64,000 nt of DNA, taken from contig CAWGMP010000017.1 of NCBI GenBank assembly GCA_963823755.1, positions 372,001 to 436,000 on the forward strand, written 5' to 3'. Numbering within the stretch: position 1 is the stretch's first letter; each line of letters begins with the position of its first letter. Below are positions 25,244 to 34,103 of this stretch, piece by piece. A program made the translations under genes and the position numbers. The notes beneath the pieces were generated by a model. It saw only the letters and a program-made list of their open reading frames with translations, was not told the DNA's origin and searched no databases. Origin of the DNA: GCA-003244245 sp963823755. GTDB lineage: Bacteria > Actinomycetota > Actinomycetes > Mycobacteriales > Pseudonocardiaceae.

Positions 25244-27184
25244 GTGGTCGAACCAAGATTGGGGCAACCAGCGGTGTCTGGACGAAAGCCCGCCGTGTTC
25301 ATCGGGAGCTCATCAGAGGCGCTTCCCATCGTGAATCGGCTCGTGGGGCTCCTCGGTCCCGACTTCGACGTGCATCCGTGGGACCAAGTTTTCCCCCCTG
25401 GTGAATACACCCTGACGGCCCTCCTCCAGGAGGCGGAACGAGTCGACACGGCCATCTTCATCTTTGCCAAGGATGATGAGGTGAAGATTCGCGGAGAGTC
25501 AGGTTACTCAGCCCGCGGAAATGTTCTTCTCGAATACGGGATCTTTGTGGCTCGCATCGGCAGGGAGCGAGTCCTCATTCTCGAAGAAGAAGGCGTTGAC
25601 CTCCCCTCCGATATCTTTGGTATCACGACCAAGTCTTTTCCCTCTGAAGGAGGAGCGAGGCGGAACTCCGCACTCGCGATCCTTGTTGCAGAAGTGGTGG
25701 TGCCGAAATGGCGAGGCCTTCCTCTGCGATCCTCGAGTGACGACGACATCGCAGACGCAGGCCTAGGATATGCGGGTACCATCCGGCAGGAACGCCAGAA
25801 GCTCGACAGTATCGAGGACTTCCTCAGGGAGTTCGCGAGCACCCGAGAGTCAACCGCTCCAAGCCCGATCCAGTTCGGGTCTACGGCGGCACCCATATCT
25901 ACGTATGCTGAGGCGCTCGGCCGGGTAAGACAACGGTTCTGGACCACAACCTTTCTCTCCTCTGGATTCTGGACGGGTCACCAGGGTACGGTTATTTCCG
26001 CCAACGAGGAGATGTTGAAGCGGATCAAGAAGAACGGGGGGCAAGCGCGCCGCCTGTTCCTTCTCGACCAACCGTCGAACCTTGTCGTGCGCGCATACAG
26101 AGACCATCGAATCCTGCAACGACAGCTACAGAAGCACGAAGAGCTGGAGATGCTCAACGTTCAACATGAACACCTGAAGAGCAATATGAGGTCGCTACTC
26201 CAGCAGGGCTTCGAAGTCAGGGTCGTGTTCGACGAGGCCAAGGTGTACCGTCGGTTACCGAACGGCATCTTACCCGACCCGAGGGATTCAGAGCTGGGGA
26301 TCTATGACGATTTTCGAATCGACGTGTTCCAAGGGGGCCAGCATGGTGTTATTCACACTGTCGAAAGCTATTCCCCACTCTTCCAGTACTTTCCAGCATA
26401 TCTCAAGGCGGCAACCAGTTACTTCGAAGAGCTGTGGGGCAAGGCCCAGCCCATGGCGGTGTTCATCGACGATCTACAGGAGGCCGTGGACTTCGCCAAC
26501 GCGAAGATCGATTACGAGTCGAACTGGCTCGCCATCTACGAATACGCCCTCGCGCAAGAAGATGAGAGGATGAAGACCATAGAACTCGCGAGGGTAGAGG
26601 AGGTGCTGCGAGAGGAGATGAAAGAACGGAATACTAAGATAACCCGATACTTGGATGTCGGTAGTTGTACCGGTCGTTACCCCATCCACCTACGGTCGTT
26701 GGTGGCGCCGAACGGGAAGATCCTCGGAGTGGACGAAGACTACGATTGCGTGCGATTCGCACAGGCGAACGTAGAGCAAAAATGCCCCAATGAGAAGAGG
26801 ATCGAGATCTCCCAATGCGACTTTGTCGCCAGGGAGGTGGGCATCAGAGGAGAGTTCGACCTGATCACCTGCATGTTAGGGACATTATCCCATTTCGGGT
26901 GGGATCGTACGCGAAACCACGAGGACCGCCTCCAGAGAGCACTGGAACGGATGGCCTCACTACTGAACGACAAAGGTTTACTGTTCTTGGGGACATGGTC
27001 GGAGTACGCGTGCAAGAATCGTAAAATGCTCGGGATCTACAGCCCGGCGGACCGCGAGCGCCTTGCGGAGTGGTCGCCGAGCACAGCAGAGCTGGAGAAG
27101 CGGCTCAAGAGTGTCGGCTTGGACGTAGTGGAGTGGGTGCAGCCGGAGTTGCGCTTGGACTTGATGTGGTGTCGGCGCGCCTAG
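25244..27184 (+). CDS. TIR-like domain / unknown middle / SAM methyltransferase fusion
   Basis: A 646-residue protein with three parts. Residues 16-135 match the predicted nucleotide-binding TIR-like family found in bacterial defence proteins: AVFIGSSSEAL, then RGNVLLEYGIF with the probable catalytic Glu E97, then RIGRERVLIL and DLPSDIFGITT. Residues about 220-400 are a mixed region with WTTTFLSSGFWTG and FEVRVVFDEAKVYRRLPN that I cannot name. Residues 465-640 are a class I methyltransferase (YLDVGSCTGRYP, D471). Codon use is visibly less GC-rich than in the neighbours, suggesting transfer. The start is uncertain: GTG at 25244, or GTG at 25274. There is no partner gene on the same strand within 600 bases. 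Confidence 0.75.
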   Translation: MVEPRLGQPAVSGRKPAVFIGSSSEALPIVNRLVGLLGPDFDVHPWDQVFPPGEYTLTALLQEAERVDTAIFIFAKDDEVKIRGESGYSARGNVLLEYGIFVARIGRERVLILEEEGVDLPSDIFGITTKSFPSEGGARRNSALAILVAEVVVPKWRGLPLRSSSDDDIADAGLGYAGTIRQERQKLDSIEDFLREFASTRESTAPSPIQFGSTAAPISTYAEALGRVRQRFWTTTFLSSGFWTGHQGTVISANEEMLKRIKKNGGQARRLFLLDQPSNLVVRAYRDHRILQRQLQKHEELEMLNVQHEHLKSNMRSLLQQGFEVRVVFDEAKVYRRLPNGILPDPRDSELGIYDDFRIDVFQGGQHGVIHTVESYSPLFQYFPAYLKAATSYFEELWGKAQPMAVFIDDLQEAVDFANAKIDYESNWLAIYEYALAQEDERMKTIELARVEEVLREEMKERNTKITRYLDVGSCTGRYPIHLRSLVAPNGKILGVDEDYDCVRFAQANVEQKCPNEKRIEISQCDFVAREVGIRGEFDLITCMLGTLSHFGWDRTRNHEDRLQRALERMASLLNDKGLLFLGTWSEYACKNRKMLGIYSPADRERLAEWSPSTAELEKRLKSVGLDVVEWVQPELRLDLMWCRRA

Positions 27185-27234
27185 TGTCGCGCCGACGACG
27201 TTCTTTGACCGATGTGTCAACGACAACGGTCACG

Positions 27235-27438
27235 AGCGCGCGTGGCAACTCTGTGACGGTCTTCGATCGTGCAGCCGATGGTGGTCTTACTCGGTTGGGG
27301 ACGTGTGCGACAGGAGGTCTTGGTGCCGGAAACAGTATAGCGCCTCGACACCTCCTGGGTTTCGACACCTCCGATACCGGTACCACTGATAATCCGCGTG
27401 GACTCGCGCCCGGCACCCAAGGCATTGTCGCGGTCTGA
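27235..27438 (+). pseudogene. Fragment of a lactonase-like beta-propeller protein
   Basis: About 30 residues (NSVTVFDRAADGGLTRLGTC, then ATGGLGAGN) match the repeat unit of YVTN/lactonase-type beta-propeller proteins. No start, signal peptide or other blades surround it, and the following sequence to the TGA is unrelated. It is read in the frame that runs through the end of the preceding gene, but in a different frame from that gene. The rest of 27185-27858 shows no gene I can support. Confidence 0.4.
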
Positions 27439-27858
27439 CTGCTACACGAACTCTCTGCCGCCGCGACCCCGCTTTCCTCGTCCTACCCTCGTCGCTGGTT
27501 CATGACAATGATTGTCGAGGGAGAGAACCGGTCCCGTCTACAACAGCACTCCGCGCGTGGACCGGTTCAGTCCAACCCGGTGATGATCGAGTGAAGTTCA
27601 TTGATGGCTGCCGCCACGAACCAACCGGCACACGATCCCCAGTTCGGGCTCTCATGCCATGCCCATTGCGGCAACTGGTGTGGGTCTCAGCTGCTGGCCG
27701 CTCGCCAGGCTGGCTACAGGCTGAAGGCGATCGAGCGCTGGCCCGTGTGTAGCGGTGTTCGTGCAGCGTTGCGGGCGCGGTCGAACTCGACCGGCCATGG
27801 GGAAATCTCCTCTTTGGACGGGGGCTGTAGGGGGATCGGCCAGTGGGATGATCAGCAC

Positions 27859-28290
27859 GTGCTGAGAGAGATCGTGCCGCCGGATACTGGGCTTGCCTTC
27901 GCTGCGATGCGGGAGCTACGAACTCGCTTGACCAGTCTGGATGACTTCGTTGAGCAGGTCGACGGTGTTCAGCGGCCGGCCGGCTACAGGCTGGTGGGTG
28001 TGCTGCCAGAGGATGGCACCGACGCGGTGGCCGTCGCCGGTTTCAGGTTCAGCACCAGCTTGAGCTGGGGACGCCATGTCTATATCGATGACCTGTCCAC
28101 CGTGCCCTCCGCTCGCCGACGGGGCTTCGCCAGCGAACTGCTCGGGTGGATTCACGCCGAAGCTAAGCGCCTGGGCTGCGATCAGGTGCATCTCGACTCC
28201 GGCGTCGGCCCTAGCCGACGTGCAGCCCACCGCCTGTACCTCAATTCCGGGTACGTCATCAGCGCCCACCATTTCGCCAGAGACATCTGA
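27859..28290 (+). CDS. GNAT-family N-acetyltransferase
   Basis: A 143-residue acetyltransferase. The acetyl-CoA motif A is at VYIDDLSTVPSARRRGFASE (R-R-x-G-x-A), followed by GCDQVHLDSGVGPSRRAAHR and LYLNSGYVISAHHF, the usual C-terminal half. I chose the GTG at 27859 because the conserved fold starts just after it; in-frame codons further upstream have no family similarity and no better ribosome site. The substrate is unknown. Confidence 0.8.
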   Translation: MLREIVPPDTGLAFAAMRELRTRLTSLDDFVEQVDGVQRPAGYRLVGVLPEDGTDAVAVAGFRFSTSLSWGRHVYIDDLSTVPSARRRGFASELLGWIHAEAKRLGCDQVHLDSGVGPSRRAAHRLYLNSGYVISAHHFARDI

Positions 28291-28346
28291 GCAAGCCACC
28301 AGTCCCTGAACTCGTCCCACCAGCGGGATCCGCTCGCGGACGGGTC

Positions 28347-28505
28347 TTAGGGCAGGGCGCGGAAGGAGTCGAGGGCACCGACGAGTTCGCTGGTGAAGCT
28401 GCCTCCTGCGTGGCCGGCGTCGTCGAGCACGACGAGTTTGCTGTTGGGCCAGGCGCGGTGCAGCTGCCATGCGGTGTCGCGCTCGATCAATGACCCGTCA
28501 GGGAC
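28347..28505 (-). pseudogene. C-terminal remnant of a proline iminopeptidase-like hydrolase
   Basis: The fragment encodes DTAWQLHRAWPNSKLVVLDD, then AGHAGGS and a closing helix. This resembles the C-terminal catalytic-His end of prolyl aminopeptidases (AGH). The rest of the enzyme is absent: psuG's 3' end occupies the upstream sequence. It is most likely a truncated gene, suggesting a deletion or rearrangement junction near 28490-28510. Confidence 0.5.
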
Positions 28506-29422
28506 GTCGAGGCGGAGCTGAGCTCGCACAGGGTGGTGGCAATGCTCGCAGCGACCCGCGCGTTGTTCAGGAGCAGCGCGTGGTTAGCGGCGAGGGTTCG
28601 CGCTCCGAGGCTCTCGGTCACCGACGCCAGGAGCCAAGGAGTGAGGCATTTTCCATACACATCTTGCGCCGCCGCGTCGCGAAGCGCCCGCGCCGTTGCC
28701 TGCTCGACCTCCGAAGGCTCAAGTGCCTGCTCTTCAGGGCAGGGACAGGCGACCAAGACGCCGCCCCGCTGTCTGAGCCGACGCCAGCGAATAAGACAGA
28801 ACCGGGCGATGTCCTCTGCCCGCTCCGCGTGCTTGTCCAATACGAGCCCGCTACTGCGCGCGTAGAAGGCGGGGAAGTCCCGCGTGCCGAGCCCCACCAC
28901 TGGGACGCCCAGCGTCTCGAGCGCCTCCAGCGTTCTCGGAAGGTCCAGGATGCTCTTCGCGCCGGCCGCGACCACGGCGACCGGATGGTGAGCCAGGGTG
29001 AGCAAATCCGCCGAGACGTCACCCGTATCCCCGCGGTGGACCCCACCAATACCGCCGGTAGCGACCACGTCGATCCCCACGCAGGCCGCAGCGAACACCG
29101 TCGCCGAGACCGTCGTCGCCCCATCCGCACCTCGGGCGATCGCCCATCCAAGGTCTCCGGCAGCGCACTTCAGGATCTCACCCGCCCCGCCGAGACGCTC
29201 AATCTCCCCAGGCTCCAAGCCCACCCGCACCCGTCCCGCGATCACCCCAACGGTCGCGGGGATCGCGCCGGCGACCCGCACGGCATCCTCGAGTGAATGA
29301 GCCACCCGAAGGTTTGCCGGAGAAGGCAATCCGTGGGCGATCACGCTCGACTCCAGCGCCACGACCGGACGGCCATCGGCAAGCGCCGCGCGGACGTCTT
29401 CACGGACGCCTATAGGATCCAC
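28487..29422 (-). CDS. psuG: Pseudouridine-5'-phosphate glycosidase PsuG
   Basis: A 311-residue enzyme that interconverts pseudouridine 5'-phosphate with uracil and ribose 5-phosphate. Signatures: ALESSVIAHGLPSPAN near the N-terminus, the catalytic region DGATTVSATVFAA, and VVATGGIGGVHRG. Later parts (AGAKSILDLPRTLEALETLG, VPVVG) are also typical. The GTG at 29422 gives the normal length, although its ribosome site is weak. The usual partner, pseudouridine kinase PsuK, is not adjacent. The 3' end abuts a truncated peptidase fragment. Confidence 0.9.
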   Translation of the reverse strand: MDPIGVREDVRAALADGRPVVALESSVIAHGLPSPANLRVAHSLEDAVRVAGAIPATVGVIAGRVRVGLEPGEIERLGGAGEILKCAAGDLGWAIARGADGATTVSATVFAAACVGIDVVATGGIGGVHRGDTGDVSADLLTLAHHPVAVVAAGAKSILDLPRTLEALETLGVPVVGLGTRDFPAFYARSSGLVLDKHAERAEDIARFCLIRWRRLRQRGGVLVACPCPEEQALEPSEVEQATARALRDAAAQDVYGKCLTPWLLASVTESLGARTLAANHALLLNNARVAASIATTLCELSSASTSLTGH

Positions 29423-29768
29423 GCAGGCATTCTGCCTGAGTTCACCTCACACGTGATGTCACAGTGGCCGCGCCAGCGCTGTGACTTCAGATAGATCCAC
29501 TCGGCCACCACGGCACGGCTTGTCGGCATCCGCGCACGGTCAGCGGCATGAGCGGATAGTTTGAGCTCCGGGGGTGTGGGACACCAGGTCGGACTCCTGA
29601 TCTTGCTATGTCACCACGTTGGCAGGCCCTCCCGCACTGGCAGGACGCTTTGCTCATGTCGCACTGCTGCGACCCAGGGTAGCGCCAAGGACGTCGAGGG
29701 GCGGATTAAGCCCTCAACGTCGGGAGTGATCGGGATGGGCGATGGCTCCGTTTACGTGAATTGGGATG
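29423..29768. other. Gene-free interval
   Basis: About 350 bases between psuG and a hemolysin-type fragment. Reading frames here are short with no recognisable protein similarity, and I saw no convincing promoter or repeat. It is probably eroded DNA, in keeping with the remnants on both sides. Confidence 0.4.
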
Positions 29769-30047
29769 TCAGGCGCGGTCAAGGCCGGCGCCGGCGCGAT
29801 CGTTGATCGGCGTGATGCGGACTCGTGCCACCCGGCGCCCCTCCGTCTCGGTCACGGTGAAGCGATGACCCAGCGCTTCCACACTGCCCCGACCTGCGGG
29901 GCTTGGCCGAGTTGGCTGATGACGAAGCCGGCGAGGGTGGTGAAGTGGCCTTCTGGCAGCTCGATTCCGGTGAGTTCCTTGATGTCGTCGCGGTGCAGCA
30001 GCCCGTCCAGCTCAAACCGGACGTGGACGACACCGAGGACCTCGGGT
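29769..30047 (-). pseudogene. Remnant of a CorC/HlyC-type (hemolysin-family) protein
   Basis: On the minus strand the sequence encodes FELDGLLHRDDIKELTGIEL, then PEGHFTTLAGFVISQLGQ, and, after a change of frame near 29885, ALGHRFTVTETEGRRVARVR. Together these form the C-terminal transporter-associated domain of the CNNM/CorC/TlyC membrane family. The membrane and CBS domains are missing and the frame is broken, so this is a dead 3' end. It supports gene loss upstream of the P450. Confidence 0.55.
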
Positions 30048-30146
30048 GGAGACTCAGTTGGGCGCGCCGCAGTATCACAGCTTGTTCGACGGGTCTCTGT
30101 ATATGAAGGCCCAAGCGGTGTTTACCTCGTTTGAAGGGGGAAGCCC

Positions 30147-31559
30147 ATGATGACTCGTCTGACCGCTACCACCCCGCGATGGGACGTGCCAGGTCCCGCT
30201 GGTATCCCGCTGCTGGGCTCAGCTCTGGATCTGCGCCGCGACCTGCTGGGGACCTTGGAGAAGGCCCACCGCCGCTACGGCGACGTCGTTCGCTTCTCGG
30301 CTGGTCCACCCGGGTTGCGGATCGTGATGTATGGGGTGTTCTCCCCTGAGGGGGTGCGGCAAGTGCTGACCGGCACGGGCCAGCGCTACACCAAGGGCAA
30401 CCTGTTCTACCGCGAGACCGCCGCGATGTTCGGCGATGGCATATTGACCAGTGAGGGGCAGCGCTGGCAGCGTCAGAAGCGGTTCATCCAGCCGCTATTC
30501 ACCCGCCGTCGGGTCGCCGGCTACGTCGAGGTGATGGCTGAGGAGACCGCGGCGCTGATCGATCGTTGGCGCGCCACCGCCCGCCACGGCGCCACGGTGG
30601 ACGCAGCCGGAGACATGATGCGCCTCACACTTGCTGTGATCGGGCGGGTGCTGTTCGGCGACGACCTCAACGAGGCCACGCCAACGCTGCGGGACGCCTT
30701 CCCGGTGATCAGCGCGCATGTCCTGCGCCGCTCCCAATCGCCGCTGCACCTGCCGGCGAGCTGGCCGACCCCAGCCAACCACCGCGCTGGACGTGCCCAA
30801 CGGCAACTGTATGAGGTAGTGGAGGGCATCATCGACCGTCGCCGCGCCACCACCGCCGGCGACGACTTGCTGTCGTTGCTGCTACGCGCCCGCGACCCTG
30901 ATGCCCTTGGCGCTGACGCGCTCGACGACGCCGAGGTCCGTGATCAGGTGCTGATTTTCCTGCTCGCCGGCCACGAAACCACCGCGACCGCGCTGACGTG
31001 TGCGCTGCACCTGCTCGGGAGCCATCCCGACGTTCAACAGCGCGTGCGCATCGAGGCCGAGCAGGTGCTCGGCGCCGACGATCTGACACCGACCGTGGAG
31101 CGGATCGCCGCGTTGACCTACACCACCCAGGTGGTCAAAGAAGCGATGCGACTGTACCCGTCAGCCTACGGGATAGGGCGCCAGATTCCCGAGGGAGACG
31201 TGATCGACGGCTACCACCTCCCGCCGGGCGCCGACGTGTTCGTGAGCCCGTGGGTCACCCACCGCCACCCACGGATATGGGAACAACCGCAGCGCTTTGA
31301 CCCCGACCGCTTCACCGCCGAGCAGGAAAAGCAGCGGCACCGCTACGCATACCTCCCATTCGGCGGTGGCCCACGAGCCTGCATCGGCCAGTACTTCTCC
31401 CTGCTCGAAGCGACCCTGGCCACCGCCGGCATCGTCCGTACCCTCGGCCTGCACGCCCCACCCGGCCCCGTGCCACTGACCACCGGCATCACCCTGCGAC
31501 CCGCCGGATCCGTACCTCTGACGCTCGCTTTTCAACCACCACATCAACGCCTCCACTGA
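30147..31559 (+). CDS. Cytochrome P450
   Basis: A 470-residue P450 monooxygenase. The I-helix oxygen-binding motif is LLAGHETTATAL, the K-helix ExxR is in VVKEAMRLYPSAYG, and the haem loop is FGGGPRACIGQ with ligand Cys C412. Length and the FxxR/CIG pattern fit bacterial fatty-acid/terpenoid-type P450s. AGGGGG lies six bases upstream of the ATG at 30147. There is no ferredoxin or reductase alongside, and the substrate cannot be inferred from context. Confidence 0.93.
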   Translation: MMTRLTATTPRWDVPGPAGIPLLGSALDLRRDLLGTLEKAHRRYGDVVRFSAGPPGLRIVMYGVFSPEGVRQVLTGTGQRYTKGNLFYRETAAMFGDGILTSEGQRWQRQKRFIQPLFTRRRVAGYVEVMAEETAALIDRWRATARHGATVDAAGDMMRLTLAVIGRVLFGDDLNEATPTLRDAFPVISAHVLRRSQSPLHLPASWPTPANHRAGRAQRQLYEVVEGIIDRRRATTAGDDLLSLLLRARDPDALGADALDDAEVRDQVLIFLLAGHETTATALTCALHLLGSHPDVQQRVRIEAEQVLGADDLTPTVERIAALTYTTQVVKEAMRLYPSAYGIGRQIPEGDVIDGYHLPPGADVFVSPWVTHRHPRIWEQPQRFDPDRFTAEQEKQRHRYAYLPFGGGPRACIGQYFSLLEATLATAGIVRTLGLHAPPGPVPLTTGITLRPAGSVPLTLAFQPPHQRLH

Positions 31560-31911
31560 GCCAAAGACAGAGTCGACGTGGTCGCTTTGGCCACGATCGC
31601 TTCCAGGCGTCCTCGATGGCGCGCCCCGAGCACGCTGACGTCTTGGCTGCTGGCCCATGGCACCCGACCTCCCGCTCGCGAGCTGGGCGAACGTGCCGGG
31701 TTCAAGCACCGTGCCCTCGTGAACCTGAAGACCCGGTGATCGATCCGCTGCACGAGTACTTGCCGGACTGGCGAGAGCCCGCCTGACCAGCGCGCCGTAG
31801 CTTCCCGGCGCTCCATGTCCGCCTGTTCGACGTAGGGTGAGGGGCGATGCCAGCCGGCAGGGCGGGTAATCGGACAATGGACCTCCACCCAATCGCCCGG
31901 AGGACAAGTTC
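31560..31911. other. Gene-free interval before hisS
   Basis: About 350 bases. A short plus-strand frame (SWLLAHGTRPPARELGERAG, near 31650-31735) looks protein-like, but I cannot place it in a family and it ends early. It may be debris. The hisS ribosome site (GGAGGACA, about 31900) lies at its end. Confidence 0.35.
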
Positions 31912-33207
31912 ATGGCGAAGGCCGCCGAGCCCCCATCAGGCACCCGCGACTTCCTGGCCGCCGACGTACGTCGGCGCAAGGCAGCGTTCGACACCATCGC
32001 GAGGGTGTTCGATCATTACGGGTTCGACCCTCTGGAGACACCAGCGTTCGAGCGCCTGGAGGTCTTCACCGGTAAGTTGGGTGACGAGGCATCCGCTCTG
32101 ATCTTCAAGATCCTCAAGCGCGGCGTTCACGAAGCCAGCGGCGAAGCAGACTTGGCCCTGCGCTACGACCACACGGTCCCGCTCGCTCGCGTCGTCGGTA
32201 CCTACGGCAGCCGACTTCCCTCGCCCTACAAGCGCTACGCCATCGGTCACGTGTGGCGGGCCGACCGTGCGGCCAAGGGGCGCTTCCGCGAGTTCGCGCA
32301 GTGCGACGTCGACACCGTGGGGTCCGCATCCCCACTGGCCGATGCGGAGGTCGTGTGGGCTGTGCACGATGGGTTGGAAGCGCTGGGTATCCGCGAGTTT
32401 CAGTTCCTCGTCAACAGCCGGCAAGCGCTGTACGGGCTCATGGAGGCGTACGGCGTCCCGGGCGAGCTGGGAGCGAAAGTGCTCGGCAGCCTCGACAAGC
32501 TCGACAAGATGGCGCCTGATGCCGTCGCGGCCGAGCTGATCGAGCGTGACCACCTGACAACGGCTACCGCCGAAGGTCTGGTCGCCGACGTCACCGCGCC
32601 CGACACCGACCGCGTGCGTAAGCAGCTCGACACCACTGAGCGCGGCCGGCGTGGGCTGGCCGAAGTAGACCGCCTGCTGAAGCTGACCGCCGGTCTGCCG
32701 TCTGATCGAGTGGTCTTCACGCCCCGGATGGTTCGCGGGCTGGATTACTACACGGGCCCGATCTTCGAGGTCGCAGCGGCGGGCTATCCCGGGTCGATCG
32801 CATCTGGCGGACGCTACGACGGCTTGGTCGCCAAACTCGGCGGCCCGGACGTGCCGGCATGCGGCGGCTCGATCGGCGTCGAGCGCATCCTCGCTAGCCA
32901 GACCGCATCCGAAGGTGATCAGCCGACCGGGCTCGATGTGGCGCTCACCGTCCTCGGCGCCGAGGACGACATCATGCGGTTGGCCGGCGAGCTTCGAGGC
33001 CACGGCCTGCGCGTCGGTGTGTACCTCGGCTCGTCGGCCAAGCTCGGTAGGCAGCTGGCATGGGCGAACGACCAGCGCGCTCGGTCAGTGGTGATCTACG
33101 GACCGGAGGAGCAGCAGGCGCGCGAGGTCACGGTGCGGAACATGGAAACGGGCGATCAGGCCCGGGTGCCCTTCGCCGAGACCGTGGCGCATCTGCGCTC
33201 CAAGTAG
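31912..33207 (+). CDS. hisS: Histidyl-tRNA synthetase
   Basis: A 431-residue class II aminoacyl-tRNA synthetase. Motif 1 region GTRDFLAADVRRRKAAF, motif 2 RYAIGHVWRADRAAKGRF, histidine-binding RGLDYYTGPIFE, and motif 3 CGGSIGVERIL are all present. The C-terminal anticodon-binding domain is complete (LRVGVYLGSSAKLGRQLAWA). The ATG at 31912 has GGAGGAC upstream. It stands alone rather than in the relA-linked position common for actinobacterial hisS, so it may be a second copy. Confidence 0.93.
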   Translation: MAKAAEPPSGTRDFLAADVRRRKAAFDTIARVFDHYGFDPLETPAFERLEVFTGKLGDEASALIFKILKRGVHEASGEADLALRYDHTVPLARVVGTYGSRLPSPYKRYAIGHVWRADRAAKGRFREFAQCDVDTVGSASPLADAEVVWAVHDGLEALGIREFQFLVNSRQALYGLMEAYGVPGELGAKVLGSLDKLDKMAPDAVAAELIERDHLTTATAEGLVADVTAPDTDRVRKQLDTTERGRRGLAEVDRLLKLTAGLPSDRVVFTPRMVRGLDYYTGPIFEVAAAGYPGSIASGGRYDGLVAKLGGPDVPACGGSIGVERILASQTASEGDQPTGLDVALTVLGAEDDIMRLAGELRGHGLRVGVYLGSSAKLGRQLAWANDQRARSVVIYGPEEQQAREVTVRNMETGDQARVPFAETVAHLRSK

Positions 33208-33216
33208 GCTCCCAGA

Positions 33217-33294
33217 TCAGACCGCCACACGCCGACTGAGGGTGTGCAGCATCCGCTGGATGTCGTCCCGCACGTCACTGAGGTCGTCGGTCAT
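33217..33294 (-). other. Possible 25-residue reading frame or gene remnant
   Basis: A short minus-strand frame (MTDDLSDVRDDIQRMLHTLS, ending RRVAV) has protein-like composition, and the codons just upstream also look coding (GDPFDRLSTHGD) before a stop. It lacks a ribosome site and family resemblance. It is most simply the stub of a gene cut by the transketolase promoter region. Confidence 0.2.
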
Positions 33295-33349
33295 GTCACC
33301 GTGGGTCGACAGCCGATCGAACGGATCACCATGATTTCAGCCGGTTTCC

Positions 33350-33380
33350 TTGACCTGAAGTATACTTGAGGTTGCATGCT
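33350..33380 (+). promoter_or_regulatory. MerR/SoxR-type promoter of the transketolase genes
   Basis: TTGACC (33350-33355) and CATGCT (33375-33380) are separated by 19 bases, the long spacing of MerR-family promoters. Between and overlapping them is an 18-base dyad, 33354-33371 (cctgaagtatacttgagg), palindromic except for one symmetric pair and close to the SoxR box core pattern. Transcription would begin about seven bases after the -10, at the ATG at 33387, giving a leaderless mRNA. No MerR-family gene is in the window. Confidence 0.6.
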
Positions 33381-33386
33381 GGTCTC

Positions 33387-34103
33387 ATGTTCACGATGAC
33401 CGAACCGGACCGGACTGGGGTCGCCGGCCGGTACCGGTATGAAGACCTCCAGGCGTTGATGACGCGGATGACCGGCGACGAGAAGCACACCTCGAGTGCC
33501 ACCTCCACTCTGGACGTGCTGTGGGTGCTCTACGACCGGGTACTGCGCATCACACCGTCCACTATGGACGATCCCGACCGGGACCGGTTCCTACTCTCCA
33601 AGGGACACGGCCCGATGGCCTACTACGCCGTGCTCACCGCCACCGGGTTCATCCCCCTCGAGTGGTTGGACACCTTCGGCCGGCTCGACTCGCCGCTGGG
33701 CTACCATCCGGACCGGGTGCTGGTACCGGGTGTGGAGATCTCCAGCGGATCACTCGGCCACGGGCTGCCGATCGCGGTCGGCGTCGCGCTGGGCCAGCGC
33801 ACCCAGGGCTCCCGCGGTCGCACCTACGTCCTGGTCGGTGACGCCGAGCTGGACGAGGGCACCAACCACGAGGCGATCGCCTACGCCGGCGCCACCGGAC
33901 TGGATCGCCTGACCGCGATCGTGGTGGACAACCAGTCCGCCACCCACGGCTGGCCCGGCGGGATCGCCGCCCGGTTCAGCGTGAACGGCTGGTCGGCGGT
34001 CACCGTGGACGGCCGTGACCACCAGGCCCTGCAAGCCGCCCTGACCACGCCGTTACCGGGCCACCCACACGTCGTGGTGGCCGTGGTGGAACCGAAGGAG
34101 TGA
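33387..34103 (+). CDS. Transketolase N-terminal (thiamine-diphosphate-binding) subunit
   Basis: A 238-residue protein covering the first third of a transketolase. It contains LLSKGHGPMAYYAVL, the SSGSLGHGLPIAVGVALGQR motif, and the ThDP motif GDAELDEGTNHEA with the downstream Asn in IVVDNQSATHG. Split transketolases of this type are common in actinobacteria and archaea. The ATG at 33387 coincides with the predicted transcription start; ATG 33396 is the alternative. The partner gene starts inside its stop codon (GTGA overlap). Confidence 0.88.
   Translation: MFTMTEPDRTGVAGRYRYEDLQALMTRMTGDEKHTSSATSTLDVLWVLYDRVLRITPSTMDDPDRDRFLLSKGHGPMAYYAVLTATGFIPLEWLDTFGRLDSPLGYHPDRVLVPGVEISSGSLGHGLPIAVGVALGQRTQGSRGRTYVLVGDAELDEGTNHEAIAYAGATGLDRLTAIVVDNQSATHGWPGGIAARFSVNGWSAVTVDGRDHQALQAALTTPLPGHPHVVVAVVEPKE

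Noticed and set aside
31590..31740. Possible integrase or transposase remnant
   Set aside because: A short frame (ARELGERAGFKHRALVNLKTR) looked suggestive, but no catalytic motif or inverted repeats support a mobile element.
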